64,000 bases of DNA from Niebla homalea (taxonomy: Eukaryota > Ascomycota > Lecanoromycetes > Lecanorales > Ramalinaceae): positions 1,860,001-1,924,000 of the forward strand of contig JAHGAU010000004.1 of the NCBI GenBank assembly GCA_019925105.1, read 5' to 3'. Of this stretch, positions 24,344-36,790 are shown piece after piece. The position numbers and the translations under genes are program-made. The notes beneath the pieces were generated by a model that saw only the letters and a list, made by a program, of their open reading frames with translations, did not search any database and was not told the DNA's origin. Numbering within the stretch: position 1 is the stretch's first letter; every line of letters begins with the position of its first letter.

Positions 24344-25913
24344 TCAGTGATCGCCGGTGTCCACCTTGCGCTTCTTGCTGGGGGTGCCATTTTGGAAACC
24401 TAAAGCCGGTGTCCCAGGCGCGAGCTCATCGTCACCGGTTTCCTCTGCAGCTTGCGCTTCTTCCTCATCGTCCATTTCTTCCTCGTCGTCCACATCGACG
24501 ACGTTGTCTATGCTGATTGCCAGCGGCACTCCAATCATGCTCTGGAATAAGGCCTTTAGTTGATGCTTCCTTCCGAGTGTGGCCCAGTCCAGGATCGAGT
24601 TGAGCGTCTGTCTTGTCAAGATGGGGTTGTCAACGTTCTCCAGGGGATATGCAGCGATGTTAGTCATGTGGTATTTCACAAGCGGCAGTTGGCCATCGAG
24701 CGCAGGCTTGACCTCTGCCCAGTGCACATAAAAGGCCGCTATCTGGGCCGTCAAGGAGAGCGAGAAAACAGCCGTTTTCGTCTCAGCCCCTGGACGAAGG
24801 ACCGAGGTATCGCCAAAGGCAAGTAGTATATGGCGCATGGATCTCACGGTCAAGGCACCGCAACGGGCGCATTGAGACTTGACCACGCCTGGATCGCCGG
24901 TGGTTTTGGCTTCTACTAGCATACTGGGGCATACTAGCCCTCTCGATATGCCTGTGTAACGGGCGAGCGAGTCGACGACTTCAAGCTCCGCGGGTGAGAA
25001 GGCGTCTCGGGAGATGCCATAGGCAATGTCGGGCACGGAATTTGGGATGGAATTCAGGTCGTTGGAACTGGTCGGGTCGGGACCACGAGCCCGCTGAAAT
25101 GGCTGTTTCCAATTCTCATCCAGGTGATCGACATCCCATCTCTTAGATGTCCATGCTGCAGGTTGTAGATCGGACAATTGGGCGCGTACATTGGTCTGTT
25201 CGACCTCATCCTTGACTTCGCGGCTTTCTCTAAACAATTTGCCCCAGACTTGACGAAGGAAGGTATCCTCGTTGCGGCTCTCATAGCGATCGATCAATTC
25301 CGGCGTTTTGTGTGCTGACGCTACGGTATTGGGAGAATGGCGCTCCGCTTGGGATATCTCTTTAGCCCATTTCTCCACATGTGGGTTATTGCGCGCGGCA
25401 GCCCTATCTTGCATGAATACGTTGTTTCGCTCCAACATCACTCGGATGTCGTAGGCGTGCGTAGAAGTCGTTCTCGATTGAGACGCCTTCGACTTTGACG
25501 CCTTGGGCGTCACGGGCTGACTCATAGTCGAACGAAGCAGGCAGAGATTGCGCTGGGTGAGAGGCAAGTGCTGCTGCTGGGAGGAGGGGAGAGATGTTTC
25601 ACTTGAACGATCAGGCTGATTGGGAGTGTTTGTTAAGCTCTCCAAGGCCTGGTCTTCTGCTTCTGGCTTTTCCAGCTGAGTGAGGAGTCTTAGCATGGAC
25701 CGTGGGGCAGTCAGTGTTGATGCTTACCAGTAGAGGGGGTAAAGAGGGAGGTGGTGTGATTTGGAGCTGTCTATCAGTTGGGTATGTCTGATGTGGCAAG
25801 GAAAGCGGTGAGAGCTGCCGCTTCCTTTTGCTACCGACGTACTGACGCTGCAGAGGTTGATGGACAGTTGTTGCAGCAGTGGTAGCTTTTATCCAGTCAA
25901 TGACTGCGCCCAT
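24344..25913 (-). CDS. Gene B: PD-(D/E)XK nuclease-like protein (DUF7924-type)
   Basis: Two exons: 25,913-25,728 and 25,675-24,344, separated by a 52-nt intron (GTAAGC donor, CACTGAC branch, TCAG acceptor, phase 0). Product about 505 residues. The start 'MGAVIDWI' followed by 'GSKRKRQ' matches the layout of the first exons of A and C. Active-site-like motifs: 'PDIAYGI' near residue 278, 'LVEAKTTG' (ExK) near 317 and 'KSQCARCGALTV' (Q) near 330. The C-terminal module has 'FYVHWAE', 'YHMTN' and 'LNSILDWATLGR'. An acidic run (DVDDEEEMDDEEE) and a textbook nuclear localisation signal 'SKKRKVD' close the protein, so it is probably nuclear. No frameshift seen: this is the most intact member of the family here. 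The enzymatic role is an inference from motif order. Confidence 0.82.
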
Positions 25914-26560
25914 GAGATTCTTACAAAGGATGAGTCACAATAGATGTGAAGGGACAAGGGAAGAAAAGTCCATGAGCCCCGTGCGAGGAATAGTCACAAC
26001 ACTTCACATGTGTTAACACTTCACAACACATGTGAAGAAAGAAGAGAAGGAAAAAGGAAATTGATGAGCTCGAGTGTTGCCGCACGCGATGTTTACGCGC
26101 TACTGGCAGAGGAGGAAAGTTTTCCCGACCTCGCCTGCTCAGCCATAACGTGTGAGGGGTATCTCGTATCGAGGGGAAACATAAGTCTTGGCGTAGCTAC
26201 AAGATCAGGCGTCGACCTGTTTCCGCGCTTTACCATTTGCGCTCTAGCCAGTTCGACGTGGTGAGCGCCGAATTACCAATTACCTTCTTTCCCCTTTGCG
26301 CAACGCATTCACTCCTTTACCTCTGTACTTCAGTGTCTTAGTTACTAGCATGCATCTATGGGTTCATCTTGTTCATGGACTACCTGGGTCTGCACCCTGA
26401 CATTACCCTAAAGTCACCATTCCTTACGCCCTCGTGGGAGCAGCGAGGTTAAATACGGGCTTCAAGGAGCGACATCCATCGCATTAGAGGACTAGCAGCG
26501 ACGAACAGCGAAGACGATTACAGGGGAGTCGTGGCAACTCGCTACAAGGAAACCCCGGGA
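25914..26560. other. Upstream region of gene B
   Basis: Balanced composition. At 26,000-26,035 the 14-base string AACACTTCACATGT and its neighbours form overlapping direct and inverted repeats (ACACATGTGAAG). No coding signal was recognised. The gene B promoter should lie here. Confidence 0.45.
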
Positions 26561-28080
26561 CTTGCATTAGACCAGCAGGGGACCGGGTTGCTTTTTCAGA
26601 ATCGATACGGAAGGACAGACTAAACCTTGCACTCGGCCGATACGGAAGGACGAGCAAGGACATTCGTGCCCAATCGCAACGGAGGTCTTAAGAGTCGGTT
26701 TGTGCCTGGCCGAGACGGACAAATTAGGGTTGAGATTGATCTTCAAGGCAGGAGTGAAAGGCATCACTGCGTGGTTCTTGGAAACCATACAAAGCCAGAC
26801 AAGAAGAGGTCCAAGGAGCCTACGGAAATCCTTACCTACATCACCGAAATCACCTCCCCAGAGCCTTTGACTAGGATGTCTGGATCTTCATCTTCAGCCT
26901 CAGCCTCAGCCTCAGCTCTCGCTCCAGCCTCGTCACCGTCCTACTCAGCAGTGCTCAAATCGCAACCTGGATCTCTCACCACGTCTTAAACCTCACCCGC
27001 GAGATCCAGCTCTACCCCATTATCCTCAAGCTTTTCATTAAAGCCGTACCTCACCCTTCATGACCTCTACATGCGCTACGCACCCCTCAAATCCCTCCCA
27101 TCCCTCCCAAACGCGCCCTTGTTCAAAGTGTCACCCAAAACAACGGTGTTACCACCTATGGCACTCAAAGACCTCTTCACAAAATTCACACCCAAATCGC
27201 ATGCAACACTTTTGAGTCCCACTGTACCAGCAAAGCCTTTAACACAAACACATCCAAGTCTACCCTCACCTGCCAAGTCACCAGCAAGAAGCTTACCCAA
27301 GCAAATCAGTCAAACAAGAGAGACTCACCCAAAACTACATTCAAGCTCTACCGCCGTCGCAAGCACCTCCTGTCACCGTTCTGGGAGACCTTCGTCCGAG
27401 ACACCGCAAGAGCCTCGTGCCACTCACACAAGCAACAAGAGCTGAGCCTACACAGAGAGAAGTGAAGTCGAAACAGAAGAGATCCAGTGAGATTTGCCTT
27501 GCAAGGCCAAAGAACCTGGTCACCCACACGTTAAAGCCTACGCAGAAGAGATCTATTAGCGGCCCGCTTTCTCACGAAGGGGTAACGGCTTCAACGCATC
27601 TGAAGAGATGTTCATCAAAGATCTCTTCGTAAGAGCCTCATAGCTCCCAGAAGCCGCGGAGGAAGAAAGAGAGCAGGTCTACCGATAGCTCAATGATAGA
27701 CATCTTCTACAGAATCCTCCTTGAACTTAAACGTGGAAAAGTTGAAGAAAAGAGGCTTAAAGAAGAGCGTTAACGTCAGCTCCGCTCTAAGAGTCAGGTT
27801 GCTAATAGATACCCACGATCGAGGAGTCCGTCCACCGACAGCCTGGACTTTAAGTCTACGGTAAGAGGAAGGAGTAAGCCACGATCCAGGAGGCCATGTA
27901 CTCGCCACGGCCTCACCGCAGACGGCTTCGGAATACAGCCTTAAGGGCTTTATATTACGCGAAGGGACAGCCTACGATCTACGAGCCCGTCTCGCTCGTT
28001 TCGCTCCAGGTCGTTCTACTCGTCTCGCTATGGGCCATCTCTCTCGAGGCCCCTACGCGAGCATAACGCATTGACTGCCA
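26561..28080 (+). pseudogene. Unidentified S/R- and K-rich coding remnant
   Basis: Open frames shift between all three plus-strand phases. Low-complexity peptides include 'SSSSASASASALAPASSPS' (26,877-26,935, over a TCAGCC hexamer repeat), a K/R-rich part (27,460-27,630), and RS-type peptides 'RYPRSRSPS' (about 27,810) and 'SPSRSFRSRSFYSSRYGPS' (about 27,990). The motif CGATACGGAAGGAC occurs twice (26,596 and 26,637). Composition and periodicity look coding, but no complete gene could be built and I do not recognise a family. It could be a broken gene or a repeat-derived segment. Confidence 0.3.
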
Positions 28081-30158
28081 TCCCAAGCTGGATACATTGC
28101 GATTGCTTGGGCTGTTATCGGATAAATATACACGGCGCAGTCTACTGATCCAATATGTTGCTGCTCAGCCAACAAGAGGATCTTGGATCTTATGGGGTGG
28201 GATCCTTCCGATGCTCTTTTATGGTCTGGCTTCGCTCTCTGTGCTGCGTATGCTCTGCGCAAGACCTGTCCATGCCCAGACGACGTAATCTCAAAGTCAG
28301 TGTCACGTTACTACGAACATGTTGAAACCTCCCAACAATTGAGTCCGATATTGCGAGCTCGGTACCCGTAATTAATGTTGCTGAGTGTGCCCAATTCTTT
28401 CTCCTCTAGACCAGTCAAGATTCACGGTTCTAGCTTATACCAATTCTCCTTTACTCGTACTCCTGCTCCAAAATCCTTTCTCTCCACCTCCACCTCACGA
28501 CTTACCACCATACGCCATCGGTGCCTGCGCGACCGGCTGTTACTGCACATTGCCCTACCTATATACCCGGCTCTCTCCTGCTACTTCTTTGCTTCTATAT
28601 TATGTCACACGAGCCCGTAACAGTGATACACGAGCGAGACCGCAACATCTGACCCATCAATGCCTGAAATATTAAGCTGTTTCCGCATCTTCCTTCTCTG
28701 ACGGTAAACAAATATAGATACTGAGGGTACGAATATGTCGACAGCGTTGAATTCAAGACACTATCCCGAATTGGGTGCAGCATTTGCTCTTTTTTCAAGG
28801 AGCAAGAGGGTGAGCAGTAGGGGGAGGACGAAGATCGTAGTTGCAGAAGCTATAGCCTTTGTTCTCGGGGTCTTCAGGGTGGTGGAGGCGGTTTTGGGTT
28901 TTACCGTAGGTGATGAAGTCGCACAGGGACAAGCCGTGGACATCTTAAGGAGAAATATTAGGCAGGAGGACGGTAGGGGGTTTAAAGGGGTTGCGTACAT
29001 GCTATGCCTCCGGAGAAGCAGTCAAAGAGTCCCGTCTGCTATTCATGCGCCATTTTTACCGGTCGCGCCTCCAGTACAATGGCGTTATTTTTTATTTTTC
29101 CCTTGAGGATGGTTGTATAATGCGCAGGAAGACGAGCTCGAGGTCGAACGCAGAATCCAGAAGGGTTGAAAGATATCAGCAGGCAGCGCTCTTCATATGC
29201 GATCTGGCAATTTCCTCAGCGTTATAAGGGAATAGATAAAAGAAGGCAAGATCGCGAGTCTACCCGTCAGCCTGCCAATAGCCTGATCGCTCAAAGTCAA
29301 TTGTAGATGATCTCATTGGCTAATCTGATACCGCGACCTGCTAAGCTTCGAAGGCGCAAAGTTCACGAACCTTGTTAAATTAACGTGAAACCATATCAGC
29401 TCAGCCTCAGGCTCGTTCCTCAGCTTCATAAAGAAGTATAAATGAAAATGCGTGGGTCTTTTGATACCCACAACCAGCAGCCGAATTATCCTGCTGCAAG
29501 GTTGACCCCGCATTGACCTGCTCGTCTAAGCTTCTTCAGGTGCGCCACAGTCTTCGTAGCATGGTATATCGGCCAGAATTTCGAGCAAAGCTGGCTTCCA
29601 TATCCTACCTATTACTATAGGTTACGACGCGAGTTATGCTCGGAGGGGGCTAAATTATCTGGAGAAGTATCGCAAGTACGTGCGTGGGTCATCGATCGAA
29701 AGCGAGTTTGATGGGCTATGTGCTAGATGTTGAGACAGAAAGACCTCGTCCTTGCTACAACGCTACCATGTCAATGAAAAGGTGACTTTTGTTTCACATC
29801 TTCAATAATTGTAATTGTAAATTTTTGTGCGCAGCGTGCCTTATCGATAAGGCCAATGAGTCGTTATTCAGTGACATCATATTCCCTGAGTGTCCAGGCC
29901 AAAAGAGGAAGGTCTTACCAGATATGGTTTAGCGTCGCATAAAGCTCCGAAATCAAGATCAAGGTCATCTTCTTGACAATTCAGCCTTAATTAATGTGAA
30001 TCGTTCACCATCATAACCAGCTAGTTGTAATACCTTGCAACGGCGTGAATTTCGACTGAATATACATCGCGTACTCATTTCCATTCATCTGGTGCCCGTT
30101 CGGTCTGTCTACCTTACATCGTTGCCCTCCGTACCTTTTCAGACGATCAGCTATCTCG
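28081..30158. other. Region between coding remnant and NLR gene
   Basis: Balanced composition. Several short open frames (for example 28,735-29,106 plus and 28,761-29,000 minus, the latter with one hydrophobic segment 'TIFVLPLLLTLLLL') have no recognisable domain and overlap each other. The last few hundred bases should include the NLR promoter. No known regulatory motif was identified. Confidence 0.4.
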
Positions 30159-33100
30159 ATGGCGAACAAATATGGACTCATCGAGCTCTACACCCCTCCA
30201 GAAGGGGAGGGGGTCAAGGCACAGTAAGCATTTGGATTTTACACACTTCAGCAGTGGTTATTGATCTCTTTGATACACCAGTATCATTTTCGTTCACGGT
30301 CTCTTTGGCAACGCTCTGAATACCTGGACGGCCAAGGCATCCGACTCGGTCAAGGAACCCATCTGCTGGCCTCAAACTCTACTCCCCCGTGTAATACCTA
30401 ATACTAGGATCTTCTCCTACGGCTATGACGCCGATGTCGATGTGTTTCTCTCATCCGCGGGGCAAAATACCATACATCAGAATGCGCAGAATCTGCTCTC
30501 TGATCTGGCAGATCTTCGCGACTCCCGCTCTCTGGTCGGTTGCCTTTCGTCGACCATCATTTCGATCGCTAGCTTCTGAACACAAGAGACTGATAATATG
30601 AATAGCAAGAGATCCCGCTCATCTTTGTGGCTCATAGCATGGGCGGTATTGTCGTGAAAGATGTAGGTGCACCAAATCTTGTACTGTCCTAGAGTGATCC
30701 TCCAATGATTCAACCTCGAATGTTCCGCTCTATTCCATGTCGGTGAAGCAAAGCATTCACCGCAAATTCGAGGGTTTAGTGATTCATGGTCTTGAGCTGA
30801 CTCCTGTGGCTTTTGAGGCACTAAATCAGTCATCGTCAACCGTGAAATCGAGGCTCCAGCCGACCGCACCCGCGATAGCTGGCGTTTGTTTCTTGGGCAC
30901 TCCCCATCGTGGATCCAAGTCTGCCTCACTTGGGAGACTGGCCTACGATTGCACTGTTATATTCACCAAGCATCCAAATCGCCGCCTTTTGCGAGGGTTA
31001 GAGTCGCAATCGGAGATATTGGACAGAATTGGAGATGAATTCACGGAAACGCTGTCTAAACATAATATTCCCGTGCGATCCTTTCGCGAGGAGAAAGAGA
31101 CGAGGAAATACTACATTTTCAATACAATGTCACGTAATACACTGCATGGCTTACATTCTGACTATCATTGATTATGTTTCAGGTCGTCGAGGCAGACTCT
31201 GCCAAGATTGGGAACGAAAGGGAGGAAGTTGGCAGTATTCCCGCTGACCATAGCCATATGACTAAGTTCAAGGGTAGTGATGATATAGGCTTCATACGTG
31301 TCAGTACTCAGCTTCGAAGGTGGGTCAATGAGGCTGGCTTTGTTAAAGGTACGACGATTCTACGGGATCTCCTCGCCCCATTATGAAAGGATGAACTGAT
31401 CAAGATCTAGCAGTGTCCGAACCGTCGCCCGATGGCTTACTCGATAGCCTAGTTGATGCAGCCACTCAAGCTCGGATTAAACAGGTCCGACCTGCGCATC
31501 AACAAACATTTCACTGGGTCTTTGACCCAATCAAGGTCTCATTCAATGATTGGCTGCGCAGTGCAGAGCCCGGCGCCTCGCCAATTTATTGGATCCAGGG
31601 CAAACCTGGTTCAGGAAAGTCGACCCTAATAAAGTATACTCTGCATGACGACAGGCTCTTGCGATCTTTACCAGCTGATGGTGGCACGACTTGGATTGTC
31701 GCAGCCTTCTTCTTTCATGACCGAGGCTCTGAGATTCAGAAATCTCTGGTCGGTATGTTCCAACAGATCGTAGGATCAATCTTAAAGCAGGCTCCGGGAC
31801 TTACGCGCTTCGTGCTTCCCCTCTATCATGATCTGATGAAAACACAAAGGACCAAGAAGCCGACCTGGGACCTTGAGGCTCTCGAAGCTGCGATGCTGTC
31901 TATAGCCAGGCAACGTCAAGCTCCCGTACGCATCTTCTTGATACTAGACGCTCTAGATGAGCATCATGGCGACAATGACGTGCTTGCAGCTCTTCTCAAG
32001 AAATTGGTCGAGGAGGCTGCCAGTGGTTATACCTGGCTGAAGGTTTGCTTCGCTAGCAGATCCTGGACGGTCTTCCAACATCACTTTGGCGGATCTCCAG
32101 GCTTTGCCATTCATGATTACACTCAACAAGATATTCGTACTTACATTGAAGCAAGATTAGATATTCATAACGACGTTCCGCAGCATACAGGTGATCTAAT
32201 GCACAGGGTGCGGCTTACTGAGTATATAGCAAATAAAGCGCTGGGAGTCTTCATCTGGGTGAGGCTTGTGATGGACATGATCTCAAAAGGCTTTCGAGAC
32301 GGTACCCCGTACCATGTACTCGAAGAAATGGTTTCACGAATGCCTCAAGAGCTGGAGGAGCTTTACGCTGATACATTGCGGCGAGCCGAGCCAGAATACT
32401 CTGCGGAAGCCTACCGTATGCTACAGGTCGTCCTTTGTGGTCTTGTTCCTCTTTCAATCAAGGACTTCGTACATATCGCCTTCGCAAGCTCGGGGCGTTC
32501 ATATTCTAGTACCCAAGTTCCCAGAGGCCTTCAAAACGCCGTTGAAAGCTTACTTGCGTCAAGCACTGACCAGAAGAACTGGATCGCCAGTCGAAGCGGT
32601 GGTCTTTTGGAGATATCGGCCGGATCACACGATGGAAATGAGTTGCAGGCAAGCAAGGCGGACATCGGACCTGTCGTACAATTCATTCACCAGACGGTGA
32701 AGGATTTTGTGCAAAAGTCAGGACGCAGCATTGCAGTTAACAATATTCCGAATGGAATACTTGAAGCAGACGGTAATGAATTCATATTAAAAGCGTGTAG
32801 CCTGCATATTCCCATGTCTATTCGTATTAAGAGGGACGTCTTCACTTATGCGATACGATCTCTCCGGATGAACAACGACGTTCGGATGAACAACAAAGCT
32901 CGGAGGAACACCGTAGTTCAGATCGGCGATCGGTCATTCAACGATATTCAAATGATCAACCACTTTACGATCATTGATCTCGTTCAAAACGTATTCTTCA
33001 TCGAGGCGAAAGGTTCTAAGCCACGAACATATAGTCTGGATTGGTTTTTAGACGAACGCGATGGCCTTCTTTTGACGCTCTTCGAGCCTTAAACAGCAGC

Positions 33101-33802
33101 GAAGAAGCTTTCTGGAGACTCTCGGTCTTCATGGGGGGACCAGAGCTTATCGACCCCTATATTATTAGAGTAAACACAGCACGTGTCCACGTAAATGTTG
33201 CAGGTCTTTTTCATTCGACTCAAGAATTCGGAATTGATGACTTGAGCGAGTTTGAGTTCGGAAATCTCCTTAACAACGTTGACAAATGGATTCTCACAGC
33301 TGTATCCATGTTGATACCCGTCGACCGCTCATATGCTATTACAGCATTAGGCGTGTCCCTACTTATCGGTGCTGTTGACAGTCAGGGCCGTTCTACCCTC
33401 AGTGCCGTTGATCACGCCTTCGATGAGGAACGACGGTACAAAATAGTGGAAGTCCTTCTCCAGGTAGGAGTCGATCCAAACTTGGAGATTCAACCAGATT
33501 GTCCTGACTCGCTCGACCCACTTTCGATCTGTATATGTCAACACAGTGCCTCCCTCGTCCGATTATTGCTCAAGTATAAAGCTAACCCAATGAGGGCGGA
33601 TGGAAGCGGGTGGAGCGTCTTGAAACTTGCCAGGTTCAGGGGCGATTCAGATATAATTCAGGCGCTGCTCGATGCGGGTATCACTGATCCAATTGACTCG
33701 ATATCGGTAGAAGACAATCCGGCTCAGTACCTTGTTGTGAAAACGGGCTTGTTTCGCCCGCCTATAACTAGAGCCTTGGATGACTCAAGGAATCGGGATT
33801 GA
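30159..33802 (+). CDS. NLR: alpha/beta-hydrolase (SesB-like)-NACHT-ankyrin-like protein
   Basis: Seven exons: 30,159-30,223, 30,282-30,534, 30,612-30,662, 30,818-31,128, 31,183-31,348, 31,411-32,990, 33,035-33,802. Product about 1,064 residues. The start 'MANKYGLIELYTPPEGEG' is typical of this class. The N-terminal serine-hydrolase-like domain shows 'IFVHGLFGNA' (oxyanion), 'FVAHSMGGIVVKD' (nucleophile elbow, Ser) and 'FLGTPHRGS'. The NACHT domain has the P-loop 'GKPGSGKST' (31,599-31,625) and Walker B 'LILDALDEH' (about 31,940), then 'CFASRSW'. The C-terminus contains at least two ankyrin-like repeats ('IVEVLLQVGVDPN', 'LVRLLLKYKANP'). Fungal NLRs of this type act in non-self recognition and regulated cell death; the partner here is unknown. 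All introns fit in phase except the exon 4/5 junction, where the joined frame is short by one base, so the gene may be a recent pseudogene. Confidence 0.82.
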
Positions 33803-34387
33803 AGGTTGAGGTTTATCAATTCTTCTCATCCAGTATCTCATACAGACGTTAGACATTCATAATATGACGAGACATTAACTATAAAAGGTTTATACAGCTT
33901 GAAATATCGAAAAGGAACACGTAATGGGTATAGACGTAACCCAGTGTTATAATGTTAAGGCACTTGTTGAGATCCGAGATGCCGGTGATGTAATTGGGGT
34001 CGGTCGGGTAGGATACTGTGTGGGGACCGTTATTAGGGTTGATGATGATTTGCCATTGGACTCTAGGGTATACTGCGATGGCTGGTCAGCAACTTAATCT
34101 ATTACTATATTTATTTGTTGATACCGTGATAATAACCGTATCCATTTTTATTTAAAGGCCCGTTTAATAACCGTCTACCGTACCCTATGCACCGCTGCAC
34201 CTGTATTACCGTTAAGAAAAGGCCGTTTGGTAGGCCTTTATGCGACAGAGTCTTATGCGAAGGCTGCCAAGACAGCCGCGGAATAGCCCCGTGCATCAGG
34301 CCTGAAGCTGTTTACTTTATTTATTTTCAAGATTATTACACTTTAATCCCAATTACCTTGAATGATGATAGCACCTGGGACCTCCTC
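33803..34387. other. Spacer between NLR and gene D, partly eroded
   Basis: Balanced at first; from about 34,090 to 34,330 it is enriched in TA and poor in CpA. The open frame of gene D extends back to an ATG at 34,187 through this eroded part, but the peptide there has none of the features of the family, so I treat it as leader sequence. Confidence 0.5.
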
Positions 34388-36290
34388 ATGTCGGCTACCT
34401 TCACCATCATTGAGCACTGGAGAGAAAATGTCGCTACCAGCTCATCAACATCCAGACCTCCCGCCACCCTTTCCTTTGCGCCCAAATACCAGACCAGGCT
34501 TCAGGCTCGCCTCTCCTCTTATCCTCCTCAACGACCTCCTCTGAACTCCATCCAACCCAACTCCCAATCAAAAAGGGAACGGCAAGCCTCTCCGCACGTT
34601 GTTGTTACTCAAGCTCAACACTTTCAACCCTCCAAGCGTCGGAAGATGTCACCTCGCAAGAAAGGAAACAAAGAGAAGGGGGCTCCTTGGGCCGAGCACT
34701 CTGAGGAAGGCGAAGACCAGGGTAGCATATCTCAGGAAGAGGATGGAGTGCTACCAGTACAAGCGCGAAGGCGTCCCGGACGTCCAAAGAAAGACGGGCA
34801 GCCGAAGCAGCAGCCGCAGCGGCAGCGAGACCCTCTAGTGATCCGGAACGGGGCCACTGGAGACATCAACTCGGTACCCTGGGCGATACTCCCACCTCCA
34901 GCTGGTCCCACTCCTTCGTTTGCCCAGTCCTCTTCCCGCACGACCCAATCGAGGCCGACGTCTCCTTCAAAGTCCGGGACCAAAACGGCGAATCAGCCCA
35001 GGTCCTCCAAGAACGTGGATTTCACCATGCTATGTACCTGCAGCCCAAGCCTGCTGCTTGTGACTTTGTTGCAGGCTCGCAAGCGAGGAGGCCTGCCGCC
35101 GACCGTCGAGCACCTGTTCCAACAGTTGCGCACACTGCCGGCGGGGCTCGTGCCTTCTGAATTAAAGGTATTGCTCTGTCCAAGCGCCGTCTTTGACTCG
35201 CAGCCGCTCACAAGCCTCAGTCCAGTTACGAAGCTGACGCTGATACTCCGATGAAATCCAGACCCGCCCCTCACGCAACCAACTATCTACAGAAGGGACA
35301 GACTCCCTTCCCTCCGGCATCATTGGCAGTCTTGAAGGCTATAGCTGCGAAGGTGGTAGACGAAGCAGCATGGACCGACACGGCAAACTCCCATGAGAGG
35401 CAATGGGGCAAGGTCGTATCAAATCTGATGCTCGGGCTTGAGCTGCTGCCGTATGGACAGAAGTTCAGGTTCATGAACATGTATCTCTCCCCGTATGGCT
35501 GTCTTGGTTGTGGGGCTCGGCTGACGTTAAATACAAGTGAAAACTGTTCCATCAATCCAGTGGACATTCGTCCCTCCCTTCCTGGCGATACACCTCTTAT
35601 TTGCGACGTCAGCCTCGCCGATAGAGGCAGCGAGCTCGGCAGCGATCTCGGCAGCAAAGAACCACAGACAATGGCCAGGATGATCGATTACACATTCGGC
35701 CTCAAGCTCAGCGAGGATGAAGAGGACCTCGTCACTGCAGCCTTTGCCCAAACGCTCGTCAATCGATGCAGTCTGAACCAAACCCTCGACTCCCCCAAAA
35801 CCCACCCGCTATTCCTGGATATCGAGTTGAAAAAGGCCTTGTCCGGGCATGACCCCCGGGTGCAGCTGGCGATCTGGAAGCTTGCTTGGTTGAAGAAGAT
35901 GCAGATGCACGGCTGGGATCACGAGGTGATACCGATGCCGGGAATCACCATCACCGGCCACATCTGGCAGTACTACCTCTTCTACCAGGATGGGCCCAAG
36001 TTGGTACGTTGAATCCCTCTCAAAAGCCTATCTGTCTTCCATTACCCCAATCGAAGAGCCACTCACCACTCCGACCTTTGGACTCGCCCACACGTTAACA
36101 TAATGTACTGCAGATAATGATGGGGCCCGAAGCATTTGGAACGACCGCCCACACCAGCGGTGTCTGGGAAATACTGTACCGACTGGATGTGCTGATCAAG
36201 TGGGGGCTTAGTGATTACCATTATTGGGTGGAGAGGAACATCATGACATGGGCTCGCAATGCGGCTGAGGGCCAGCAAACAGAATCGTGA
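34388..36290 (+). CDS. Gene D: PD-(D/E)XK nuclease-like protein with AT-hook (PDDEXK_12-type)
   Basis: Three exons: 34,388-35,167, 35,221-36,003 and 36,114-36,290, with introns of 53 and 110 nt, both phase 0 (donors GTATTG and GTACGT, acceptors CTCAG and TGCAG). Product about 579 residues. The ATG at 34,388 ('MSATFTIIEHWRENV') gives the hydrophobic-W start common in this group. An AT-hook 'RRRPGRPKKDG' lies near residue 125. 'AGLVPSELK' ends exon 1, a conserved phrase of the family. Active-site-like residues: D in 'MIDYTFGL' (near 416), ExK in 'FLDIELKKA' (near 462), Q in 'RVQLAIWKLAWLKK' (near 475), followed by 'MPGITITGHIWQYYLFYQDG' and, after the last intron, 'GTTAHTSGVWEILYRLD'. The layout matches fungal proteins I know as PDDEXK_12. 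No stop or frameshift once the introns are removed. Substrate and role are unknown; the AT-hook suggests binding to AT-rich DNA. Confidence 0.8.
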
Positions 36291-36790
36291 ACTTCTTGCA
36301 CCTCCCTGCTTAAAGGCCAATCATTACCTATTATCAAATCAATATACACAATGGCCGTCCCCCCACCAAAGATATATCAATGCCTACCCTTACTGTTCTT
36401 CAGCATGAAGACCCCGTCCTTTTCCCTTATAGTATAGCACCTATTACTATGTCCTACTGTGAGTTATATTAAATTCCGCGCAAAGAGAACAACGGTTGCT
36501 AATCGCTTTTAACCATAACCTCGGAATACAACGCGGAGTGAAAAACAATAAAAGCAATATGTCAAAGCATTACCTCTATTTACCTTAGCAGCGGAGTCTC
36601 CTATTCATTCCCGTGAAATTCAACTACCAGCAGCCTCACAGAGGTCCCGACCTACTATTCTTCAGTGTCCATCCCTGGCGACGACGCCATCGCGAGACAT
36701 CTAAGCTATAAGGTGAAAATAAAGTCGTTATACTTATAAGCGGCAAACCGAATATATAAAGGCCCTGTCTCCAGTATTTCTGGTCCGGGT
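36291..36790. other. 3' flank of gene D
   Basis: Balanced composition falling towards AT-rich by 36,700. Nothing recognisable. Confidence 0.5.

Noticed and set aside
28352..28370. GCGAGCTCGGTACCCG resembles a cloning-vector polylinker
   Set aside because: Only about 14 bases match and the flanks (ATATT before, TAATTAATG after) are not vector sequence; chance is the simplest explanation, though raw reads could confirm.
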